Below, in pieces: positions 8,825 through 18,493 of a DNA stretch of 64,000 nt; position 1 is the first letter of the stretch, and each line of letters opens with the position of its first letter. Under the pieces are notes generated by a model. The model was not told the DNA's origin and made no database searches. It saw only the letters and a program-made list of their open reading frames with translations. The stretch covers positions 538,496 through 602,495 of the forward strand of contig WNKI01000001.1 of NCBI GenBank assembly GCA_015350385.1, given 5' to 3'. Source of the DNA: Aculops lycopersici (Eukaryota > Arthropoda > Arachnida > Trombidiformes > Eriophyidae). A program made the translations under genes and the position numbers.

Positions 8825-10079
8825 TCCCGCAACCATTTATCAAGCTGTATAATTAAAAGCGAGATACGTTTGTGAGAGACGCCAGAGTTTTAATACATTC
8901 AGTGACACTTCTTAAGGTGCTATCAAAATCTACATGTTCTCGCCACATAATCTCATGGAATAGTTAGAACATAAGTGATGGATTGAAAAGTAAATTGACA
9001 AAGTCAAACAGTTGAGAGGCCCCAATTATCAGGTAGCCGATATACATACCAAAATAAACCAAAAAATAAAGCAAGTTCAAACTGGACGGATATTTATACA
9101 AAAATCGAATCGAAACATGAACAACTCAATAAAAAGTTGACTTCAAGATGTCGATACAAGAATAAGCTGAGCAAGATCAATATCTTGCCACCAAACTAGA
9201 GATGTATGATTTCTCGAAACATACTGACGGCACCCCGGTAGCTAAATGCGACACAATGAAATCAACTGGGCACAAAAATCACCTAAAGCCTGTGAGAAAT
9301 TATTAAATTTAGGCAAATACCCATAGATATTATTAAAAGGAAGGGAGATTTCAACATCTCTAAACGACAGCCACCGAAAGAGTTGTTGCGCCCTGCCCCT
9401 AGTTTTCCATTCCACCCTCTCCCCCGATCCATATAATTGCTATCCTAATCGTCATTGTTGCCTCCTCTTGTTCCTGGTCAATCAACACAATGCATTTCAG
9501 CCAGCTGACGACTACAGTCTTAGAACACTATCTTTAACCCGTCGAGGTTTCGCCATCGACATTGACTCAACCACCTGCTTAAGCCCACCCATCGACGTTT
9601 TGGATGGGTGATTTTGCGACTTTTCGTAGAACGAAAGGCAGCCATTCGGCTAACTCGACTTCATCTTGTCTCCTAGTCCATCTTTTACACAATCAACTCA
9701 GCTTAACTCAGCCCATCATAACTTAATCACTATGCTGTCAGCTATCGGCTACTAGATGGATTCTCTTTCCGCCTTCCGTCTTGCAACTCTCAACTCTTTA
9801 GCAAACTTTAAGGCAGCAACAAGTACTGAGCCGATAAGTGAGAGTATTTATGCAAATCTCACAGTTAGTCTAACTTGAGTTTCCTTCTTGCACCACTTTC
9901 CAAAGGAGACAAAGATCTGGATATGTTTTTGGATTGTCATAAGTATCGGTGACACTCATGAGATAAGAACAAATCCAACGAATAGAGCATTGGTAAGCAA
10001 CGATCCATAACAACTAGACAGCATCAAGAAACCAATCAAGCCAAATAGAAGCCATCAAGCCTCATCGAATAGTATTAAA
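8825..10079. other. VRK 3' flank and promoter/5' UTR of the secreted-protein gene
   Basis: About 1.25 kb without a gene. AATAAA sites at 9065-9070 and near 9128 may end the kinase transcript. An 8-bp inverted repeat, CACCCATC (9586-9593) and GATGGGTG (9603-9610), forms a hairpin with a 9-nt loop. The last 100 nt is A-rich and free of upstream start codons in good context. No ORF of interest was seen. Confidence 0.4.
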
Positions 10080-10556
10080 ATGAACAAATTTAGTTGTAGA
10101 ATTGCCCTAATTGCGGTCATCGGTGCCCTACTATTGGCCTTGTCATCGTTTGATAGTGCAAATTGTGCCCCATCTAGAGGAAATAGCAACAACAATGATA
10201 ACAAGAACTCCGATGGCTTCATGAGATCAGGAGGCATTCTAGGAGGGCTATTTAGACGGCAAACAAACTCAGGCTCACCAGCAACCACCACTACAACCAC
10301 TGAATCGTCTAATGAGAGCGAGACCGAGGATCCACAGACTCAAACCGAGTTGGATGCACAGAAATTCATGGATAGTCTGCCAAACGGTAACGCTAACAAT
10401 AGCAACAATGGCCCAACTACCTTCAGGGAACGAGTGAGCGATACTTTCGGAGTCTTGCGAGACGGAGTTAGCAACCATTGGAAGTCGGTGAGAGATAATT
10501 TCTCCGACACTGTTGAGGACTTGAGAGACACTTGGACTTCAAGCAACCAAGAGTAG
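10080..10556 (+). CDS. Small secreted protein with 11-residue amphipathic repeats
   Basis: Encodes 158 residues from ATG 10080. Residues 1-29 form a clear signal peptide (basic start, hydrophobic core IALIAVIGALLLAL, likely cleavage near SANC/AP). The middle (30-114) is disordered, rich in Asn, Ser and Thr, with possible N- and O-glycosylation sites. Residues 119-151 consist of three consecutive 11-mers: VSDTFGVLRDG, VSNHWKSVRDN, FSDTVEDLRDT. They share a hydrophobic at 1, Ser at 2, hydrophobics at 5 and 8, and Arg-Asp at 9-10, as in 11-mer amphipathic helices that bind lipid (apolipoprotein-, perilipin- or LEA-like). I do not recognise a family. A secreted lipid- or surface-associated role is inference. 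AATAAA follows at 10749. Confidence 0.75.
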   Translation: MNKFSCRIALIAVIGALLLALSSFDSANCAPSRGNSNNNDNKNSDGFMRSGGILGGLFRRQTNSGSPATTTTTTESSNESETEDPQTQTELDAQKFMDSLPNGNANNSNNGPTTFRERVSDTFGVLRDGVSNHWKSVRDNFSDTVEDLRDTWTSSNQE

Positions 10557-10948
10557 ATTTCCTTCAACGACTAACTCAACGATGGGTATCTTCCAAATAG
10601 CCGGTAATGAAAGAATCAACAAGTTTCTTCTCGTGAAAGAGAAAGAGAGAGAGAGAGAGAGATGGACTTTACGGAGAAAAATAGCATCGGCGACATCGTA
10701 GATCATCACACAAAAATATAACATACTTTGCCATTCCTATAGACACACAATAAATCAGAGACAGGTAAACTGTTGCTCTTAATTACATCCGCTGCTTGCA
10801 TTACAGTAAGCTACCAATTTTTCTATTTCCAAAACACTCATATCATCTGCTCGCTAACTTTTCTAAGAAGCTGACGAGTGTTCTGAATTCACACTCCAAA
10901 TCAACTCCCTGCATTGGATTATCCAATATCCATCTACCAATCGAGTTC
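10557..10948. other. Convergent 3' flanks of the two secreted-protein genes
   Basis: A tail-to-tail spacer. It contains a (GA) run at 10645-10662 and an AATAAA at 10749-10754 that suits the plus-strand gene ending at 10556. No clear minus-strand AATAAA was seen for the 10949-11821 gene. Confidence 0.45.
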
Positions 10949-11821
10949 TTACTGGCCGTTGGCAATGGCATCTTGCGAGAAAAATGGGAAGTGAGCTGGA
11001 ACGTGTCCCTTGGCACGCTCGTAGAACAAACCATCGTCGAGACGCTTCGACGACATGTTCACTTCATGGAAGACACGCGAACGTTCCATCATGTTGAAGA
11101 AGCCGCCCAAGTGGTCGATGATGATCTTGCTAAGGGAGTCCGAGTAGCGCTGCTCCTTTAGGATACGTCTGATGGCTTGCACGTTGCGTTGCCAATCCTG
11201 TCCTGGCTTGTTAGTTCCTTTCTTCTTTCTCTCGATGTCCAAGTTGGAATCAATTCTTTTGAGGACGTACTCCTTAACCAAGGCGGTCGAAGGAACTTCG
11301 TACTCGCTGACATTATTAAGCTTGTTCTTTACCCACCTCAATTGGGGGATTCCTTCCTTGATCAAGTTGCGCAAGTCGGTCAAAGTGTTCAAGAGTAGGA
11401 CGCTGACGACAATCTTGTTCCCTTCTTTTAGCTTGGCGTTCTGGGCCTCGTCCTCGTAACGCTGAACCTTTTCGGCAAGTTGGGTCACGCGTACATTCAA
11501 CCAGTGGAGCAAATCGGCGTCGAGCAGTCCATAGCTCTTGTCGCCCTGGGCTTTTTTAGTTTCCTCAAACAACCCGTCGTTGCTGATGGCCTTGTCCTCG
11601 TTCTCGTCGGCTCCCTTACGTGGCTCCTGAATCTCGTTACTCTCGGTCTCAACTTGCTTCCATTGATCTTGCATCTTTCTATGCTTCTGGTTGACGGTAA
11701 GAGTGAATCCTTCTCCAACGACGGTGATGTCGTCGGCATCCGGTGGCAGGAAAATGGTACTTGGTTCGGCGGCAACCAAAGCCACAGCACAAGCGGCGAA
11801 CATAACTACAAACTTCAACAT
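10949..11821 (-). CDS. Secreted helical protein of unknown family
   Basis: Encodes 290 residues from ATG 11821. Residues 1-18 (hydrophobic VVMFAACAVALVAA, cleavage expected before EPS) form a signal peptide. The mature protein is charged and mostly helical, with a coiled-coil-like stretch around LLHWLNVRVTQLAEKVQRYEDEA (about 102-125), an N-glycosylation sequon NVS, and a second NMS near the C-terminus. No cysteine occurs in the mature chain, so there are no disulphides. I recognise no domain. Codon use and the clean frame argue that it is real, and the opposite-strand ORFs are shadows. It converges with the other small secreted-protein gene (10080-10556) but shows no obvious sequence similarity to it. 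Confidence 0.75.
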   Translation of the reverse strand: MLKFVVMFAACAVALVAAEPSTIFLPPDADDITVVGEGFTLTVNQKHRKMQDQWKQVETESNEIQEPRKGADENEDKAISNDGLFEETKKAQGDKSYGLLDADLLHWLNVRVTQLAEKVQRYEDEAQNAKLKEGNKIVVSVLLLNTLTDLRNLIKEGIPQLRWVKNKLNNVSEYEVPSTALVKEYVLKRIDSNLDIERKKKGTNKPGQDWQRNVQAIRRILKEQRYSDSLSKIIIDHLGGFFNMMERSRVFHEVNMSSKRLDDGLFYERAKGHVPAHFPFFSQDAIANGQ

Positions 11822-11854
11822 TTTGCTCTCGCTCTCTTAAATCAATGAATCAAT

Positions 11855-11866
11855 CTATATTATAAA
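11855..11866 (-). promoter_or_regulatory. TATA-like element upstream of the 10949-11821 gene
   Basis: On the minus strand this reads TTTATAATATAG, 34-45 nt before the start codon. If it works as a TATA box, the 5' UTR is very short. This is compatible with a strongly expressed secreted-protein gene, but that is inference. Confidence 0.35.
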
Positions 11867-12458
11867 CTATTACACCGAAGACGTTGGGCGAATTTAATGG
11901 TCTATCCGTAACGCGAACTAGATCCTATGTAGTGAGCGTGTCTATATGCAACGGGTGATACTGAGAACAAGTCCACCTCAGGGTTAGTTTGGCAGCTGGG
12001 CGACAGTCGGACGCTGCAAAGCTATCGCCAATTTTAGTCTTCGTGGCAACTAGTCGCTTATGTTTCAACCCGAGCCGACCGTTGAGGTCCTATTTTTAGA
12101 TTTGGATTCAGAAGCGAGAGAGTGTGAGATCAGAGACCACGACTTTGGGCTTGTCAACAAAGAGTGCGATACGTAACAGGTAGCTGCGCTACTGTTGCCT
12201 GGCAAGGCGGCAAAAAGCACCACCGGGCTAGCCTTCAATGGGTCTCTCTGTGTTTATTCTTTGCGCCGAGGAGGGTTCGGAGTGAATGTAGTGCATTCAT
12301 AAGGGGGGTGCAACGGTGATGAAGCTCACACCTCAGGGCGATTACCTGGTAATGTGATGCTTTGTGGATCCGACAGATGGTTAGAGTTTTCTCTTATCAA
12401 TTCCAACTTATTTATTAAAGTTTATGTTCTCCTCGAAGTTGGTGGCGCTTCTCTAAAA
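11867..12458. other. Upstream region of the secreted gene and METTL14 3' flank
   Basis: About 590 nt without a coding signal. The right end carries TTTATT at 12411-12416, which is AATAAA on the minus strand and suits METTL14 about 40 nt past its stop codon. Nothing else is recognised. Confidence 0.45.
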
Positions 12459-13901
12459 TCAAAATCTCTTTCTGTGGAACATATTCGAGGGAGCGCCATT
12501 TAAATTGATTGGCACCCCCTTGGGTGGCGGCGACTTGGGCCTTAGCGCCTCTATCCGGTCGGTGCAACCAGTTAGGTAGTCACTATTGTTACGTGAAAAG
12601 TAATCCTTGTATAAGTCAGCGTTGAAGTTACTATTTGTCAAGTCTGGTCCCACCGTCAACCATCCAGGCCGAATGGTTGAGTCACGACCAAATAGATGGA
12701 GCCGGCGGCGGCCTAAACAAAAGTGTTCAATTATGTGAAATATCTCGTCTGGTTTCTCGTAAGTCCCGTAGGGCGGCTCCTCACTAATAATGAGATCGAT
12801 GTCCACATTTGAGTGTATAAAATCTCCGTCTGTACTTCGGCGAACAGTTCCCTTAATGCCCATAAGGCAGTGTTCTTTGGTTCGTTGAAAAATTGCTTTG
12901 GGTTCGAGGTTCTTATTGTGACCAATGTTCTTTTTATTCGTCTTGATCCAACAAATATCCTCGCAACGCCGAAAGCCCCATTTGCGCAAACACTGACGGC
13001 CTAAGTCGAGTCCGTCCGATGAGCCGCACCAAAGAAAGACAAAGGATCTTGGAGCAGCAATTTCCTCTATCTCAAGTTTCATTATACTTTCCCAAGACCA
13101 AAATTTTGTCTTGGTTACACCTTGAGTTCTTTGGTATTCCTCTAGAGGAGGATCAATGAGGATCACATCGAACTTTGTGTCCAACTGTCGAATTTGACCT
13201 GGCTGTCTGAGATTGTTCTTCAGATACATAGGAGGCGTCGCGGTTCTAGCTATCAGTTCGTCCTTCAACTTGATCAACTCTTTGAGCTTTGGATATTCCT
13301 CAAACCGATCGTGCAATTCGTAATCTCTAATAAAATTCTGCGGCCTTTGGCCAGTGTCAACATAATGCTGACAATAGTCGTTGTGCGGATTGGCACTTTG
13401 GGTTCCTTTAAGAAATGCGCTAGATCCTTTGTACTCATACTTGGAGTCTTCCTCCTCGTCCAACGGAACTTTCATGGCATCTGAATCCACAGTGTCGCCG
13501 AGTCGACCTCTGAGGCTCTTGCCCAGAAACATCTTATTATTCATTGTCATGGGTGAGCTACCACCTGTGTCTGGTGATATGGTATTAGATGAGCTTGTGC
13601 CACCTCCGCTGGCACTTTGTTGCTGGGCAGCTTGGACCACCATCATTCGATGATGGGTTGAGGAGTAACCTAATGATGGTGAGACGTCCAGCGTTGCTGG
13701 AGATACTGATGAGGTTGCTGAGGATAACAATACGGTTGGCCGACCAGTTGATGTGGTCGATGTGGTGCGCTCGAAATACATTTGGTTTCTCTCGTCCTCA
13801 GTGCCCAGAACTTGACACAATTGATCCGCATCCTGCACACCAAATTGTTCCGTCAGAAGCAACCGTCGCCTCTTGGATTGATCTCGCATCCATTGCAACA
13901 T
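12459..13901 (-). CDS. METTL14: METTL14, RNA-binding partner of the m6A mRNA methyltransferase
   Basis: The MT-A70-family subunit that pairs with METTL3 to install N6-methyladenosine on nuclear mRNA. METTL14 is the non-catalytic scaffold. The single exon encodes 480 residues (human 456) from ATG 13901. Family blocks are clear: FLKGTQSANPHNDYCQHYVDTG (about 163-184), RPQNFIRD, RFEEYPKL, the motif IDPPLEEY (249-256), EEIAAPRSFVFLWCGS, CLRKWGFRRCEDICWIKTNK, FQRTKEHCLMGIKGTVRRSTDGDFIH and the C-terminal block GRDSTIRPGWLTVGP. Residues 45-140 are a Ser/Thr/Gln-rich insert. Two oddities: the motif usually written EPPL in METTL14 is DPPL here (250-253), and the Arg/Gly-rich RGG tail of vertebrate METTL14 is absent, since the chain ends about 25 residues after RPKSPPPK. 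Confidence 0.95.
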   Translation of the reverse strand: MLQWMRDQSKRRRLLLTEQFGVQDADQLCQVLGTEDERNQMYFERTTSTTSTGRPTVLLSSATSSVSPATLDVSPSLGYSSTHHRMMVVQAAQQQSASGGGTSSSNTISPDTGGSSPMTMNNKMFLGKSLRGRLGDTVDSDAMKVPLDEEEDSKYEYKGSSAFLKGTQSANPHNDYCQHYVDTGQRPQNFIRDYELHDRFEEYPKLKELIKLKDELIARTATPPMYLKNNLRQPGQIRQLDTKFDVILIDPPLEEYQRTQGVTKTKFWSWESIMKLEIEEIAAPRSFVFLWCGSSDGLDLGRQCLRKWGFRRCEDICWIKTNKKNIGHNKNLEPKAIFQRTKEHCLMGIKGTVRRSTDGDFIHSNVDIDLIISEEPPYGTYEKPDEIFHIIEHFCLGRRRLHLFGRDSTIRPGWLTVGPDLTNSNFNADLYKDYFSRNNSDYLTGCTDRIEALRPKSPPPKGVPINLNGAPSNMFHRKRF

Positions 13902-16900
13902 TATGAGATTGTTTGTTGTTTCTATATGTTACTCTTCCCACAAGCAATATCGGCTCACATGAGAAATTCTAATTGATCAGGGTTTTTAGATACGGAGAGA
14001 TTGCATGCGATCGTCACCTTTGGTTTGGTGTCTAAATATTAAAATAATAACCTTCGTTTGCGCGCGGTTGCCATTGGTCTTTCTCTACAGGTGAGTTACC
14101 TGGATTATGGTACTGTAGTTGATAGGGATAAAACTGGAAGGCAAAATAGATTTTAAGTTGATATCTGGTAATACTGATCCATTGGATAATCTAGGACAAA
14201 TGCGAGTTTCGACGGGTGCATAAAATGAACATGGGGTTGTGTTTGTATTTGTTGGCCATCAGCTGTTTGTGTGCTATTATCCTGCAGGCTGCAGGTGAGC
14301 GAGTCGCTGAGATCACGCGCACAACCTGCAGTTCAATTCCCCATCTCCATCAAGATACATGAATAGGGCTTGTTAGATTATCAACCTACAAGAAAGCAGA
14401 GAGCAATCAAAAAATGGTGGCACCCAAAGCGAAATGATTTATTAATCCAAATGTGAATATTCAAATGGTGTTCGCTTGACGTTGCTATTATCAATCTCAC
14501 CATCTACGATGATTAGTGATTCCGATGGAATTGGACAAAAGTAGTCTTTTTGTTGGACACCATCAAACAAATCCACCGACATTACCGGCCGCCAACCGAC
14601 TCAATAAGAGAGTTAACCTTGTGGCTCGATTAGTTGAAATGAAGCCATTTATCCGTGAATGAAGTTGGTGAATGAGAGTCAAATAATAGTACTTAACTAT
14701 CGAGCTTTTGGTTGGATGTCCCTGATTCAGGTTATAACAGTTCTAGTTTTAGTTTCATCGACAGGTAGTTGTTGGTGTTCGATTGAAACGGTTCTACTTG
14801 TAGACAAATAACCTTTTAGACTCCGAGTCCTCTGTTCTCTCTTTACTTCATCATATATATCCATAGGCTTTTGATTGGATTGTTGGTGTTTGCTTCGTTA
14901 GCTAAATTTAAGAAGCTAGCCGCTTGGCGAGTGAGCCCACGCAAATTACATGCTAAACAAACTGCCTGTTTGTTTTCTCCTCTACTCTCCGTTTCCAAAC
15001 CTCTCAATTGGCAGGAGAAACTCGGTAAGCTAGTCAGTCAGAGAGATAGCAAATAAGTCCATTTGACCCATTGAGTGTGGCGGTAGCGGCAGTCGCGGTC
15101 CAGTTCCGTGGCCGCCCAAGTGGTTTGGTGATTTTATCGTGGCCAGATGGGCTTATGAATGTTGCCGTTGTGTCGGTCGGTTTGCTCGTACTCGTCCATC
15201 CTTCTCGAGTGATGGACGCAACAACAACAACGAAGACGAAGAAGATGAGTCTAGATTTGATCGTCAGAAGGGAAGAAGAGTTTAATTGCATACAATCAGA
15301 CGGAGGTGGCCGTGGAAGCGACTACCACCGACTAGCAACTCGCTTGACTAGTTCCACACCCTCGAGCTCGGACGTCGAGCAAGCTACTTGTAAATGAAAA
15401 GAGAGAAAGAGAAGAAGATCGACATCGAATGGGAGCAAGGAGGACAGAGGAGAGCCCAAAGGTAACAGGTTGCCGTCGCGCTTCTGTGTAGTTTGGAATG
15501 CTTCCGTTGCGATGATGTAGTTGCTCTAGTTGTTATTGTGATTGTTGTTGTGTAGTGTTAGTGTTAGTGTTACCACTTCCTTAGGAGTGCGTTTTCCAAG
15601 ATCATTCGGCGCAGTCGTTGATTGTGAGAAATCCATCAGGTGTCGTCCTCTTTTCTGCGGTTAGTCATCTTACCATCACTGCACTAGTCCCTAGTGTGTC
15701 TATTTTTCTAATGGTTCGAGTAGGTATTTCTGATGCTTGCGATTGTGGCCGCAACACAATCGAGCCGCTAACTTAATCGCTTGGCAAACTTCCGAACCTT
15801 TTCTAGTCAAAACATCAACTAAAGCTAGCCGATTGGCTAGTCTAACACTCCATTAGCGCCACATGAGCCATCCAAGCTACACGCTGTCCAGTCAGTCGGC
15901 TGGCAAAGTGAGCCGTGTATGTTGTGTCATCATGGTTAGCTACAAGCAAACTGTTGTCTCTACGGCAAGCAGTGAGCCAACGACTTTAATTTCAACAGGT
16001 AAACCTGGAGCTGCCAGGTGAGTGAACTTGACCACGAAATCAGTCGAGTCTCAGGGCCTGCCATTTAGCTTCTCTCTAGGATCCACAAAAATGGGGCGCA
16101 AATTGAGTGACGAAGTTTGTTTTGTCGATCATGTTTGCTGGTTGCCTTCAAAGCTTTGACTTCCACTACTCCTCGGGCTGGTGATGTAACATCGGCCAAG
16201 GAAATCAGTGGAAGTAGCGGGAGGAGCAACAAGAGCGACAACATTCCCCGGCGACTCAAAGATTGGACATGAAAAGAGCATTCCATTTTCAAGCCAAAGT
16301 CCCCCGTCTTGTTCGGGAGTTTTATTTTGCTTTGCTGCAACCTGTTGTGCTGATGTGGCGCCACTCAGGCTACACTTCGTAACTCACAGCCACTTGATTG
16401 GATCCTATGTAACTGAACTAGTCTCTGCCGCCGCCAGTCTGTTGGCAGTTGTGTTGTGTGACTTGGCAAAAGTCAAGCGAGTAGAAGGATGAAGCTCGCG
16501 ACACACATTAGCTAGTCTAGTATTTTGGCCGGCCGGCCAGCCAGCCAAACAAACTAAGCTTTTACTATTTGCAGACTCGAGAAACTGAGGCAACTGAACC
16601 AAATCCGGCGACACTTTTCTGCCTCCAACTCGAACCCCGTTGTTGCCATTCGCCTTGTAATCTACTACAACACGACTCAAGATACTCGCTTAAGTTTCAT
16701 ATTCGATCAAGGAGATTAGCCAACAACACTATAAGATTAGGAGAATATGAGAATATCCCAGAGAGAAGAAGTTGGCCGATTTCTTGCTCTTGTCGGCGAC
16801 CATCTAATTGCCGGACTAACGAGCTTCTGTCTCGAGTTGCATAGAATTGGTAGTGGTTTTTGTAGCCTGAACATCGTCGTCGTCGACTTGGACAACTAAC

Positions 16901-18493
16901 GTGGCAAGTCAACAAACAGGCAAGATGATAATAAATCACCACACACACACACACAACTAGTTGTAGTACCCTGACTACTTGTGGATTCTGCAACAAGTAG
17001 GCCGGCGCCAGACCCACTCCGCTTCCGGTGTGGCCAGTTGCAGTCATTTTGTCCATTTAAGTCGTGCAAACTAATCGATTGAATTATTGACATTCGCTTG
17101 GCTGCTCCGTCTAACTCCAGCGCAATAAAATTGGCAAACACAAATATAAATACGATCAGCGGCAGCAGTGGCAGCTATTCCAATTCTCTGTGCCCTAGCC
17201 GAAATATATATATTTTTTAGAAACAGCTAGTCAACTAGTCAACTGGGGGAGGGCTGCAAGTTGCGTGTAGGCGGTGGTGTGCAATTTGAGACGTTTTTTA
17301 TTTGCCAGTCTGTTCGGGAGTGAGCCGCAAGTTTCCACTTCCGTTTGTTGTTTGCGCTTACACTAACCGGTCGAGCACACGAACTAGAATCGTGGCTGCA
17401 TCTTGGTAAATCTTGCTTACGATATCTGATCAGTCACCAGAAACGTTTCCATTGAAACTATTTGTTGAGGCAAAACTGAAATTCGACCCAAACCTCCGAC
17501 TTCCGCGCGAGCTAACCAGCAAGCTGCGGTCTTTGCGTAACTCGAGCCGCTGTGGCAGCAACGGACGATGCATGTAACTCTCACAGACAAATATTCTAGA
17601 CAGAGAGCAAAACATTCAGCCAGACAACGAATTGGACGGAGACTCGGGAAAACAATGCCGACGAAGGCCACTTGTTGTCATCGCCCAATTGTCCTCCCCT
17701 CGCTACCTCCTCTTTTGCTGGCCGCCCAGTTGGTCGCTCTCTATCTCAGGCGGCCGGCAGATCTAATTTAGCCACCAGCCGCCGACTGGTGGAAGCTCCG
17801 CCCACTTGTGGATTCGCGTGTATGTGCAATTTTGATGGCGATGGTGACTAAGTGTGTTTTCCTACAACAACTATCGCTACAACATGCTCTCTGACTTCCC
17901 CCCGTCCACCTGAGCCACTCTCAGGTTGGTGTAGCTGGAGTTTAGTTTGGTCTAGTAGTTAGCAGTCGACGTTAGATTGACTTGGAAGAAACTCGAGCGA
18001 CATTGAGAGTCCAGATTGCAGACTGGCAAGTTGCTTTTTCCAAGTAGAGAGTTACCAAGTTAGTCTCCCATGTTGCTGCTGCTGCGCTCGACCCGACAGC
18101 TTGCTACTCGTTCCTAACTCTCTCGAGTACTCGAGCGCGACATTGAGTTTACTGCACATGAGATTCAAATAGAGAGGAGAGTTGAGCAGAGAGCGAGAGC
18201 GAGAGCGAGAGAGGGAATTTGAATTTCATATCAGCTCTCTGGCGACAACGACCATTGGATACAAATAGAGAGACTACAGCAAAGACAATCGACGAGCAGC
18301 ACTAGATACGGCGACAATTCGAGTCCGGTGGTGGTTGTTGCAGAGGCGAGAGGAATCATTGGAACAGAGACAGAGAGGTAATTTTTGGGAGGATTTGGGA
18401 GCGGTTGAGTAATCGAGAGAATTCACCTGGTGAGTTTAGTTGACAAGCGAATTGCGTTCAACTGAAAGAGAGCAGGGCGATTCCAGCGCCAGA
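13902..18493. other. Gene-poor 4.6 kb upstream of the PPP1R14-like gene
   Basis: Only short spurious ORFs. It holds a GTGTTA-type repeat (15553-15572), a GGCCGGCCGGCC tract near 16528, an (AC) run near 16939-16953, purine-rich GAGAGC repeats near 18188-18215 and several CAGGTGAG-like E-box or donor-like sites (about 14097, 14295, 16015). AACAGGT sites are at 15464-15470 and 15994-16000, with ACCTGTT at 16340-16346. The right end must include the promoter and 5' UTR of the next gene. A CCTGGTGAGT near 18427 could be an unrecognised UTR donor. No transposon protein was recognised. Confidence 0.5.
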
